Source of the DNA: an uncultured Hyphomonadaceae bacterium
Lineage (GTDB): Bacteria; Pseudomonadota; Alphaproteobacteria; Caulobacterales; Hyphomonadaceae
Reading direction: 5' to 3'
Assembly (NCBI GenBank): GCA_938049795.1
Contig: CALLCD010000269.1
Coordinates: forward strand, 1-19,957
Length of the DNA: 19,957 nt
Shown piece by piece: positions 1 to 7,089 of the stretch. The stretch's first letter is position 1, and the number at the start of each line of letters is the position of its first letter. Both the position numbers and the translations under genes were made by a program. Below the pieces are notes generated by a model. That model was not told the origin of the DNA. It saw only the letters and a program-made list of their open reading frames with translations, and ran no database searches.

Positions 1-2636
1 TTTTCGATGCTCGAAATATCATCATTAACCGCTGCGCCGCCGGAGAGATCCTGATTGACCAGATCAAAGGTGATGGCGCCATTGAACATGGAGTAATCAA
101 TCGTATCCAAGCCGGAGCCGCCATTGAAAACATTCACGCCGGTATTGGCGATAAAGGTGTCGTTGCCTGCCCCGCCCGAGAGCGTGTTCGTGCTCGCTCC
201 GTCGATGAAGACATCATTGCCTCTGGTGCCGATGGCATTCTCGATGCTGGAGATATCGTCGTTTACCGCCGCGCCGCCGGAGAGATCCTGATTGACCAGA
301 TCAAATGTAATGCCGGTCAAGAAAAAGGAAAAATCAACTGTGTCTGAGCCGGAGCCGCCATTGAAAACATTCACGCCGGTATTGGCGATAAAGGTATCAT
401 TCCCCGCCCCGCCCGACAGCGTGTTCGTGCTCGCTCCGTCGAAAAAGATGTCATTGCCATTTGTCCCGATGGCGTTTTCGATGCTGGAGATGTCATCGTT
501 CACCGCAGCGCCGCCGGAGAGATCCTGCGCGGCGAGATCGAAGGTGATCGCAGTGTTGAACATGGAGTAGTCAATCGTGTCGGACCCGGAGCCGCCATTG
601 AAAACATTGACGCCGGTGTTCGCGATAAAGGTGTCATTCCCCGCCCCGCCCGACAGCGTGTTGGTGCTCGTGCCGTCGATGAACACATCATTGCCGTTGG
701 TGCCGATGGCGTTCTCGATGCTGGAGATCGTGTCATTGACCGCCGCGCCGCCGGAGACGGTCTGGTTGACCAAATCAAAGGTGATCGCGCCGAAGAATTG
801 GGAGTAATCAACCGTATCTAGGCCAGATCCGCCATCGGTCGAATTGATCCCTGTGCCGATGACAAATGTATCATTGCCTGCACCGCCGGAAACCGTATCA
901 TTGCCGCGGCCGCCATTGAGGATATTGTCCTCATCATTGCCGATCAGCGTGTCTGAGCCATTCGTGCCCGTGATATTCTCGATACTGATTAATGTGTCAT
1001 TGCCAGCGGCACCACCCGTCGTGGTGTTGTTGGCCAGATTGACATTGATCGCGCCGAAAAAGGCCGAATAGTCAGCCGTATCCACACCGTCGCCGCCATC
1101 CAGCGCATTGACCCCAACGCCGACAATGAACGTGTCATTGCCCGCGCCGCCGTTCGCAAAATCATTGCCGCCACCGTCGATCAGAGTGTCATTGCCGTTG
1201 CCGCCTTCGAGGACGTCTGCGCCAGCGCCGCCATCAAGGGTGTCATTGCCACCCCGCGCCAGAATGATGTCCGCACCCGTTCCGCCGCTTAACTCGGTTC
1301 CGCCGGCACCGTCACCGATTAGCTCAAACGCCAGCGATGTGGTGAACTCATTTGTTCCATTCTGGAGATTGGCTTGTGCCGGGTTAAAGAAGCGGAGATC
1401 AACGGATTCCTGCGATCTCCCGACAAAGCTTGTCTGCTGAGCGGATGTCAAAAGGTCTGATAGGTCGACGAGAGCTGTGTCACTGACCTCATCACCGTTG
1501 AAAAGGAACCGCTGGGATGCTGACCCACCATTTCCGGTGATTTCCAATCCGAAGGACGATGCTGCAAACGAAAAATTTGGAACATCATCAAGACCAACTG
1601 ACAAACTGTATCCGCTGCCGGTCGCGCCCACAAAACCGCCGAGCACTGCTGTTGGCGATGGTCCGGCCGATTCAATAATATTCACCAAAGGCAGATCATC
1701 AGGAATGATGACGGGCACGCCGATATCTGCGAGCAAAGCCAGCTCCAGCGAGCCAATATCAACGCGATCTCCGCGCAAGACAAAGGGGTTCAGAAGCGCG
1801 AAAAACGTATCGAGACCTTCCGCACCGGAAAAATGCGATAGATCCGAGCCAGGCCCGACATTGGTTTCCAGGATAACGGCTTCACCATAAGCGGCGACGA
1901 CATTTTCTCCGGCAAAAACAACATTTCCGCTAGAATCCAGCTCTGTCAGCACATCAAAAAGATTGCCCGCCCTCTCCATCGTGCCATCACTGAACTCAAG
2001 GGTGGGCAGCTCGGGCGTAAAGACATCCCTGAAGGCTGAGAAACCGAGCCCGTGACCAATTTCATGAAGGAGCAAGGAATAGAGGTCGATCTGGTCAGCG
2101 GGGATAACATCGCCGTCCTCGATCGTTTCGTCGAGGAAGAGATCGCCATTCGTCAAAAAGTCCGCATTCAGGGTGATCAAGAGGTCCGGGTCGCTACCGT
2201 TCGGATCATCGCCTGTTCGCAACTCTGTAATCGTGTTGGCTTCCAAAAGGAGCCCGCGCCCGTCCGGCGCATTGCCGACGACGAAATTTGTCTCCGCAGA
2301 CGCAGAAGCAACCGTGGTGTCGTCTCCATCCTCTGGCGGTTCGATTGTCAACTGCACAGAGATAATGGCATCTGGGTCTGCGTCAATAAAGTCTGCCCAG
2401 CGTGCGAGGGCCGCTTCGGCGATATTCGTCACGGTTTGAATTTCAGCAGCGGACAGGCTTACGCCCGACCCCGTTATTGTTTCTACGTCAAATCTGAAGC
2501 CGGATGCGGTCGAGTTCGCTGGATTTGGCGCGGCCACTTCCAGCCCTATGGATGATGCGGCTGCCTCAAAACTCACCCCGTTTCCCAGTCCGGTTTCCGA
2601 TAGTAGAGATTGATTGGATATCGGGGCTGCGGACAT
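1..2636 (-). CDS. RTX-type secreted metalloprotease, C-terminal part beyond the window
   Basis: The minus-strand frame stays open from an ATG at 2636 to the left edge (about 878 codons), so the C-terminus is missing. A weak Shine-Dalgarno (GGTGA, 2642-2646) sits 5 nt upstream. There is no N-terminal signal peptide, as expected for type I secretion with a C-terminal signal. The zinc motif HEIGHGLGF is at residues 191-199, and a DLSHFS motif lies about 75 residues later, as in matrixin-like bacterial proteases. No His or Asp occupies the usual third-ligand position of HExxHxxGxxH/D (it is Ala). A linker is followed by six contiguous RTX nonapeptides and then 79-residue repeats built around SGGAGNDTF and GGSGSDT. 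RTX repeats bind calcium and fold outside the cell. A serralysin-like or other M10-related enzyme is likely; the substrate is unknown and no type I exporter is in the window. The reading frame is intact through the segments I translated. Confidence 0.85.
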   Translation of the reverse strand, partial: MSAAPISNQSLLSETGLGNGVSFEAAASSIGLEVAAPNPANSTASGFRFDVETITGSGVSLSAAEIQTVTNIAEAALARWADFIDADPDAIISVQLTIEPPEDGDDTTVASASAETNFVVGNAPDGRGLLLEANTITELRTGDDPNGSDPDLLITLNADFLTNGDLFLDETIEDGDVIPADQIDLYSLLLHEIGHGLGFSAFRDVFTPELPTLEFSDGTMERAGNLFDVLTELDSSGNVVFAGENVVAAYGEAVILETNVGPGSDLSHFSGAEGLDTFFALLNPFVLRGDRVDIGSLELALLADIGVPVIIPDDLPLVNIIESAGPSPTAVLGGFVGATGSGYSLSVGLDDVPNFSFAASSFGLEITGNGGSASQRFLFNGDEVSDTALVDLSDLLTSAQQTSFVGRSQESVDLRFFNPAQANLQNGTNEFTTSLAFELIGDGAGGTELSGGTGADIILARGGNDTLDGGAGADVLEGGNGNDTLIDGGGNDFANGGAGNDTFIVGVGVNALDGGDGVDTADYSAFFGAINVNLANNTTTGGAAGNDTLISIENITGTNGSDTLIGNDEDNILNGGRGNDTVSGGAGNDTFVIGTGINSTDGGSGLDTVDYSQFFGAITFDLVNQTVSGGAAVNDTISSIENAIGTNGNDVFIDGTSTNTLSGGAGNDTFIANTGVNVFNGGSGSDTIDYSMFNTAITFDLAAQDLSGGAAVNDDISSIENAIGTNGNDIFFDGASTNTLSGGAGNDTFIANTGVNVFNGGSGSDTVDFSFFLTGITFDLVNQDLSGGAAVNDDISSIENAIGTRGNDVFIDGASTNTLSGGAGNDTFIANTGVNVFNGGSGLDTIDYSMFNGAITFDLVNQDLSGGAAVNDDISSIE
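4..978 (-). repeat. Tandem 237-bp (79-residue) coding repeats in the RTX protease
   Basis: Anchoring on the conserved SSIEN codons, repeat boundaries fall at 4, 241, 478 and 715, exactly 237 bp apart. The next anchor is at 979, 264 bp on, which is 237 plus 27 bp, equal to one extra RTX nonapeptide. Each unit encodes IGTNGND, a spacer, SGGAGNDTFIANTGVNVFNG, GGSGSDT, D-Y/F-S, ITFDL, and a LSGGAAVND tail. Copies differ by scattered substitutions only. The array continues past the left edge, so the copy number is unknown. A diverged further unit extends to about 1200. Confidence 0.9.
1125..1286 (-). repeat. Six contiguous RTX calcium-binding nonapeptides
   Basis: In the protease frame, 54 residues read as six nonapeptides: GGTGADIIL, ARGGNDTLD, GGAGADVLE, GGNGNDTLI, DGGGNDFAN, GGAGNDTFI. 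These match the GGxGxDxUx consensus of RTX parallel beta-rolls, which bind calcium between turns. The array sits at the junction between the catalytic-plus-linker half and the 79-residue repeat half of the protein. Confidence 0.9.
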
Positions 2637-2965
2637 AGAAATCACCGTGAATGTTGGAGTTAGGCAGAGTTCGCTTCAGATTTGCTCAAGTTCAGTAGAC
2701 AGACAAGCCACTTTTTGCTGCGGTCATGGGGTTTTCGCAGTCATTTTTGGCAGAATCGAGGCATTGTCGACGAAAGCGTGGGACAAGATCAGGCGATCCC
2801 CTGTCAGTCGAGCATTTGACAGGCGGGTTGGGGGCGTGGAGGATCATTCGTCATCGCGTTTCGCTAAATCTTAATGGTGGTCAGTGACAAGGCTGTATTT
2901 ATTGGCCAATTTCGGCTCTATTAATCACTCTGTTAGACTGAGTTCCCTCTGTTCGGAGCACTATT
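2637..2965. other. Divergent intergenic region, 329 bp
   Basis: This stretch separates the divergent starts of the RTX protease and manC, so it should hold promoters for both. I see no convincing pair of -35 and -10 boxes. TTGACA at 2816-2821 is a good -35 for the plus strand but has no matching -10 at 16-18 bp. No RNA gene, strong hairpin or credible small gene was seen. The manC ribosome binding site (GGAG, 2955-2958) lies at its right end. Confidence 0.6.
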
Positions 2966-4042
2966 ATGACCAAGATATATCCCGTTTTGATGGTTGGTGG
3001 GAGCGGTACGCGATTGTGGCCCGTGTCGCGCGAGGACCGGCCGAAGCAATTCCAGAAACTGACCGGGACAACACAGACCCTGTTCCAGCAAACTGTGCTG
3101 CGCACGTCGGGGATGATTGATGATGTGGAATTTGCGGCGCCGATCATTATTGGCGCTGCCCGCTATCAGGCGATCATCAGCGAACAATTGGAAGAGATCG
3201 GCGTGGCGGCTGGGGCGATCATACTCGAACCGTCTGCTCGCAACACGGCCGCTGTTGCCGCCATCGCCGCTGCGCATGTGCAAAATACAGATCCGGATGG
3301 TCTGGCTCTGCTGATGCCATCGGACCATCATGTGGCAGATCAGGCTGCCTTCGGGCACGCTGTCGCTGCTGCGACAAAAACAGCTGCGGAAGACTGGATC
3401 ATCACTTTCGGTATCCAGCCAACCCGCCCGGAGACCGGCTTTGGATATATCGAAGCGGGAGACGCGCTCGGCTCGGGCGCACGGCGGATCTCGGCCTTCA
3501 CGGAAAAGCCCGATCATGACACCGCCCAAAAATGGTTTGAGGCCGGGCGTCATAGCTGGAATGCGGGCATTTTCATGTTCCGGCCCAGCCTGATGCTCAA
3601 AGAACTTGGCGCTCATGCCAACGGTGTCCATCTGGCAAGCCTTGACGCGTTTTCACAGGCAAGGCGCGCGGAGCGTATTATCCATCTTGATGCCGCCGCC
3701 TTTAACAAGGTGCCTCAGGTCTCGATAGATGTTGCCGTTATGGAAAAGACCCAGAGGGCTGCGGTCTGTGGGCCGATTGATTGCGGTTGGAGTGATATCG
3801 GGAGCTGGCCGATGCTGGCAGAACTTGATGACAGCCCGCCCCACCCTCGCAGCATCAGTATTGCCTCCGATACGAGTTATGTCCGAACGGACGGGTCGGT
3901 TTTTATCGCGGCCGTCGGGCTGGAGGATATGATTGTGGTGGCGCATGAAGGGTCCGTGCTGATCATGCCCAAAAGCCGCGCACAGGATGTCAAACGCGTT
4001 ATTGAAACCCTGAAGACGCGGGGACAGGATGAAATTCTCTAA
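2966..4042 (+). CDS. manC: Mannose-1-phosphate guanylyltransferase
   Basis: This enzyme makes GDP-mannose from mannose-1-phosphate and GTP in the cytoplasm. The nucleotide-binding signature GGSGTRLWP is at residues 11-19 with RPKQF at 25-29. MPSDHHV (117-123), TGFGYIEAG (157-165), FTEKPD (178-183), WNAGIFMF (198-205) and GWSDIGSW (274-281) follow in the usual family order. At 358 residues it is the single-domain form; the C-terminal cupin isomerase domain of the roughly 470-residue bifunctional AlgA/ManC enzymes is absent, so mannose-6-phosphate must come from elsewhere. The ATG is preceded by GGAG at 7 nt. It is the first gene of the plus-strand polysaccharide locus and divergent from the RTX protease. 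GDP-mannose could feed mannose, fucose or rhamnose residues of the glycan; no downstream GDP-sugar enzymes are in the window. Confidence 0.93.
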   Translation: MTKIYPVLMVGGSGTRLWPVSREDRPKQFQKLTGTTQTLFQQTVLRTSGMIDDVEFAAPIIIGAARYQAIISEQLEEIGVAAGAIILEPSARNTAAVAAIAAAHVQNTDPDGLALLMPSDHHVADQAAFGHAVAAATKTAAEDWIITFGIQPTRPETGFGYIEAGDALGSGARRISAFTEKPDHDTAQKWFEAGRHSWNAGIFMFRPSLMLKELGAHANGVHLASLDAFSQARRAERIIHLDAAAFNKVPQVSIDVAVMEKTQRAAVCGPIDCGWSDIGSWPMLAELDDSPPHPRSISIASDTSYVRTDGSVFIAAVGLEDMIVVAHEGSVLIMPKSRAQDVKRVIETLKTRGQDEIL

Positions 4043-4179
4043 GCGTTCGGGGGCAGTCTGCGCCGAGAGGCGCGAGATAATTGAGAATCACGCATGCGAT
4101 AAGGCTTTGATTTAGGGGGCTGATCGCTTATCTTGGCGCTTAGCCGGTTCGGTCAAACCCCCAAACCAGAAGGTATGAC

Positions 4180-5181
4180 ATGTCCGATCCCTGCGCCCGT
4201 CTGGTCATTGTTGCCTTTCAAAGTGGTGCCCACTTGCAGACCTGTCTGGACAGATTGGCGGCGCAGACACGTGCCGATTTCGAGGTGGTTATCGTCAACA
4301 ATCAGTGCCCTGATAATTGCACTCAAACACTGACACTGCCTGATGACCGATTCTGTCTGGTTGATGCGCCCGACAATCTTGGATTTGCAGGCGGTTCGAA
4401 TTTCGGCGCGGCAGGCGCAAAGACCGATTGGGTTGTTACGGTCAATCCAGATGCATGGCCCGAGCCGGACTGGCTGGAAAATCTCATTCAGGCCAGTTTC
4501 GATTATCCCGATGCCAGCATGTTAAGTTCCACGCTTTTGAAATCAGACGCGCCTGACATCGTAGATGGGTTCGGAGACGCTTATTCGATTTTCGGCATTG
4601 CCTGGCGCGGGGGGCATAATAGTTCAACGGCCGCCCTGCCCGTCACCGATATGGAAGTTTTTGGCCCTTGTGGCGCGGCGGCAGCTTACCGCCGAGACGT
4701 GTTCGAACAGCTTGGCGGGTTTGATCCAGCCTATTTTTGTTATCTGGAGGATGTTGACCTTGCCATCCGTATACAGAGGCAAGGAGGGCTTTGTATACAG
4801 GTTCGCAATGCCGAAGTCCTCCACTATGGCTCCGGAAGCACAGGAAAAGAAAGCGATTTCCAGTATTTCCAGACCTACAAGAATAATCTGCGCATGATCA
4901 TCAAGACGGCTCCTCTTTTATTGTTACCCTTACAATTGACAGCCTATGGGCTGAGCCAAACCTATATCCTGTTCAGAAACAGGAAAAATCGCGGAGCCAG
5001 CGCGCGCATCAAGGGGCTCAAAGAGGGGCTTAGCGGGGTCGCGCAGGCGTTTCGGGATCGCTCGGACGCCCAGGCGCAAGCCACCCAAGGCGCCTTGCGG
5101 TTCGCGCGCAGAATCGCATGGCGTCGGGTCCATGTGCGTAAGCTGACCATTCTGTGCTGGCCTGCCCTGCCGAAGCGCTAA
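4180..5181 (+). CDS. Family 2 glycosyltransferase (WbbL/rhamnosyltransferase-like)
   Basis: A 333-residue GT-A fold enzyme that should add a sugar to a growing glycan at the cytoplasmic face of the membrane. It opens with a GT2 strand (LVIVAFQSG, residues 8-16), then VVIVNNQ (36-42) and DNLGFAGGSN (65-74), a motif typical of WbbL-like rhamnosyltransferases. The metal-binding region is NPDAWPEPDW (89-98). GPCGAAAAYRR (162-172) and FCYLEDVDL (186-194) carry the acceptor and catalytic-base region. A hydrophobic stretch at about 245-265 may contact the membrane. The start at 4180 has AAGG 6 nt upstream; an ATG at 4175 is in another frame that closes early. It lies 137 bp after manC. Donor and acceptor cannot be read from sequence. 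Confidence 0.88.
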   Translation: MSDPCARLVIVAFQSGAHLQTCLDRLAAQTRADFEVVIVNNQCPDNCTQTLTLPDDRFCLVDAPDNLGFAGGSNFGAAGAKTDWVVTVNPDAWPEPDWLENLIQASFDYPDASMLSSTLLKSDAPDIVDGFGDAYSIFGIAWRGGHNSSTAALPVTDMEVFGPCGAAAAYRRDVFEQLGGFDPAYFCYLEDVDLAIRIQRQGGLCIQVRNAEVLHYGSGSTGKESDFQYFQTYKNNLRMIIKTAPLLLLPLQLTAYGLSQTYILFRNRKNRGASARIKGLKEGLSGVAQAFRDRSDAQAQATQGALRFARRIAWRRVHVRKLTILCWPALPKR

Positions 5182-5265
5182 TCTTGTTTGGACGCGTACA
5201 AATCTATCCACCATCGTCTCCACCAACCCTAAAGTCCCTGCTTACGCACTGACCGGAGACACAAG

Positions 5266-6243
5266 ATGCAAGACACAACCCAGAACCTTGGCCTGCCTTA
5301 TCTGATGCCAAATCAGGCTCAGAAACATGTGACAGTCAACGAGGCCCTGCAAAGGCTTGACGCCACCGTCCAGATCACATTGTCGGCGGAGGATATTTCC
5401 TCGCCACCCGATGATGCAAACGATGGCACGCGCCTGCTTGTGGGCGACACGCCGTCGGGTCTGTTCACAGGTCATGCGGGCGAGATTGCTGCGCTCGACA
5501 ATGGCGCATGGCTGTTCATCAAGCCGATGCTTGGCTGGCTGGCCTGGTTCCAATCGAGTGCCGAGTTAAAAGTTTTTGACGGAACGGTCTGGCAGTCTGT
5601 CTCTGTGGGTGGCGGCGGCAGCCTTGCCGATCAGATCCCGCAACTGGGCATCAACACAGCACCGGACGCCAACAATGTGCTGACCGTGCGCGGCGCCTCA
5701 TCGCTTTTTCATAATGCCGGCAGCAGCCATCGCGTCTCGATCAACAAGGCGGACCCGGCCGATACGGCCAGTCTTGTCCTGCAATCGGAATTTGAAGGAC
5801 ACGCAGAGATCGGATTGACCGGCGACAATGATCTTAGCGTGAGGGTCCGCGACAGCGATGCCGATTGGGACACCGCATTGAGCGTGTCCGCCGAGCGCGG
5901 GATTACGACGGCGAAGGGACTGCGCAGCGGAACGGTTACCATTGAAACTCAGGGCATGGTCACACTGCCAACGCCCTGTGCTGGCGGTTTCGTTTTTCTG
6001 GTGATTGTCTCGGACACGTATCCCCGCATAGAATATTCAGGGGTTTTCGCCTTCGATACGGGGCTGAGCCCTCTTGTGCTGCCGATCGCCCTTGGCCCTC
6101 GCGCGTCTGCGCAAGGTGCTACCGTCCTGACCGGCCAGACAGGACCCAATGATTCCATGAATGTGGCCGCCAGACGGGGTGCCCTTATGGTGGAAAACCG
6201 ATATGCGACAACGCGGGAATTCAGCTACACTTTCTTGTGCTAA
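5266..6243 (+). CDS. DUF2793-domain protein (phage/GTA spike- or fibre-like)
   Basis: The first 112 residues match the DUF2793 pattern: MPNQAQKHVTVNEALQRLD at 14-32, a DDANDGTRLLVG segment, a Gly/Trp-rich stretch (GAWLFIKPMLGWLAWF, 80-95) and FDGTVW (104-109). A glycine hinge (GGGG, 115-118) leads to a beta-rich middle and C-terminus. From knowledge of the family, these domains occur in tail-fibre-like proteins of alphaproteobacterial prophages and gene transfer agents, and I recall a head-spike component of the Rhodobacter agent that binds host capsule. There is no signal peptide or enzyme motif. No other phage gene is nearby; the gene sits between a glycosyltransferase and the exporter ATPase. 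It may bind the glycan made here or be a remnant of a transferred spike gene. Both are inference. Confidence 0.8.
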   Translation: MQDTTQNLGLPYLMPNQAQKHVTVNEALQRLDATVQITLSAEDISSPPDDANDGTRLLVGDTPSGLFTGHAGEIAALDNGAWLFIKPMLGWLAWFQSSAELKVFDGTVWQSVSVGGGGSLADQIPQLGINTAPDANNVLTVRGASSLFHNAGSSHRVSINKADPADTASLVLQSEFEGHAEIGLTGDNDLSVRVRDSDADWDTALSVSAERGITTAKGLRSGTVTIETQGMVTLPTPCAGGFVFLVIVSDTYPRIEYSGVFAFDTGLSPLVLPIALGPRASAQGATVLTGQTGPNDSMNVAARRGALMVENRYATTREFSYTFLC

Positions 6244-6259
6244 ACTCGGTTTGTGACGG

Positions 6260-6288
6260 TTCCATTCTCCAGCTCACTCGCCTATATG
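6260..6288 (+). promoter_or_regulatory. Possible weak promoter before the ABC ATPase gene
   Basis: TTCCAT (6260-6265) and TATATG (6283-6288) are separated by 17 bp in the 86-bp gap upstream of the exporter ATPase. The -35 box matches the consensus poorly, so this is only a candidate. Confidence 0.2.
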
Positions 6289-6329
6289 AGCGATGTAGAG
6301 CCGCTGCTAGTGGAATTTGAGGGTCGCAA

Positions 6330-7088
6330 ATGATCAGGATATTGGCGGACGATATACGGGTGTTTTATCCGGTTCTGGGCGGGCATTCAGCCGAGGCGGG
6401 GCATGAGGCTCCTTCGGCCCGCACAAAAAGCTGGGGCCGGATCATACCGGGCAAACCGCCGAAAGTTGCCGCGCTTGAGGGGGTTTCTCTGGATCTTGGT
6501 CCGGGCAGCCGTGTCGGTATTGTCGGGCGCAATGGCTCGGGGAAGACGACTTTGCTTCGAACGCTGGGGGGCATTATTACGCCGGACGCTGGCAGGCTGG
6601 ATATTACCGGAGAGACGTCCGGCATATTCAATTTGCGGCAGGGGATGAAATTCGAGGCTTCGGGGCTGCGTAACATTATGCTGCGCGGTCTTGCGCTTGG
6701 GAAACGCCCTGCCGAGATCAAGGACAAGATGGAATCGATCAAAGCCTTTTGCGGCCTTGACGAGTATCTTGATCTGCCCGTTCACAGCTATTCTTCGGGC
6801 ATGATTATGCGGCTGAGCTTTGCGGTCGCCGTCGCCTTTGATCCGGACATTATGTTGCTTGATGAGTGGATCGGAACCGCCGATGCCGGGTTCAGCAAGC
6901 GGGCGATGGCGCGGCTACAGGAGATGGCCGAGAATGACCGTATCTTTATGCTTGCCTCACACAATATGAAACTGCTGCGCGATACGTGTGATGAAGCCAT
7001 TTTGATGGATCAAGGACGGATCATCGAACATGGCCCGGTCGAGTTGGTGCACAAGGCCTTTACCAAACTGATTAAAGACGCTGCTTGA
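6330..7088 (+). CDS. ABC polysaccharide exporter, ATP-binding subunit (Wzt/TagH/KpsT type)
   Basis: This 252-residue ATPase should power export of the finished glycan across the inner membrane. The Walker A motif GRNGSGKTT is at residues 66-74, the signature YSSGMIMRL at 154-162, Walker B DIMLLDEW at 173-180 and the switch histidine in ASHN at 209-212. YSSGM and the acidic DEW end of Walker B are typical of the polysaccharide and teichoic-acid exporter subfamily. An insert of about 25 residues (roughly 17-42) precedes the first core strand. It lacks the C-terminal carbohydrate-binding domain of O-antigen Wzt proteins such as those of E. coli O8/O9a. GAGGG lies upstream of the ATG. The next gene starts 1 nt after its stop. 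Its likely permease partner is encoded about 8 kb downstream (15352-16140), an unusual separation. Confidence 0.93.
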   Translation: MIRILADDIRVFYPVLGGHSAEAGHEAPSARTKSWGRIIPGKPPKVAALEGVSLDLGPGSRVGIVGRNGSGKTTLLRTLGGIITPDAGRLDITGETSGIFNLRQGMKFEASGLRNIMLRGLALGKRPAEIKDKMESIKAFCGLDEYLDLPVHSYSSGMIMRLSFAVAVAFDPDIMLLDEWIGTADAGFSKRAMARLQEMAENDRIFMLASHNMKLLRDTCDEAILMDQGRIIEHGPVELVHKAFTKLIKDAA

Positions 7089-7089
7089 T

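Noticed and set aside
292..1440. Plus-strand open frames rich in Pro/Ser across the RTX repeat region
   Set aside because: They repeat the same peptide because they are antisense shadows of the 237-bp repeats of the minus-strand protease, which has recognisable domains and an uninterrupted frame.
2920..2938. TTAA and TTAG half-sites upstream of manC resembling a CtrA box
   Set aside because: The spacing is 8 nt rather than 7 and the second half is imperfect; such AT-rich pairs are common in intergenic DNA.
2933..3631. 232-codon minus-strand open frame opposite manC
   Set aside because: It overlaps the manC start and conserved nucleotide-binding motifs, and its peptide matches no family I recognise.
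4060..4073. GCGCC-GAGA-GGCGC hairpin after manC, possible terminator
   Set aside because: The stem is only 5 bp and no T-run follows, so it is not a convincing intrinsic terminator.
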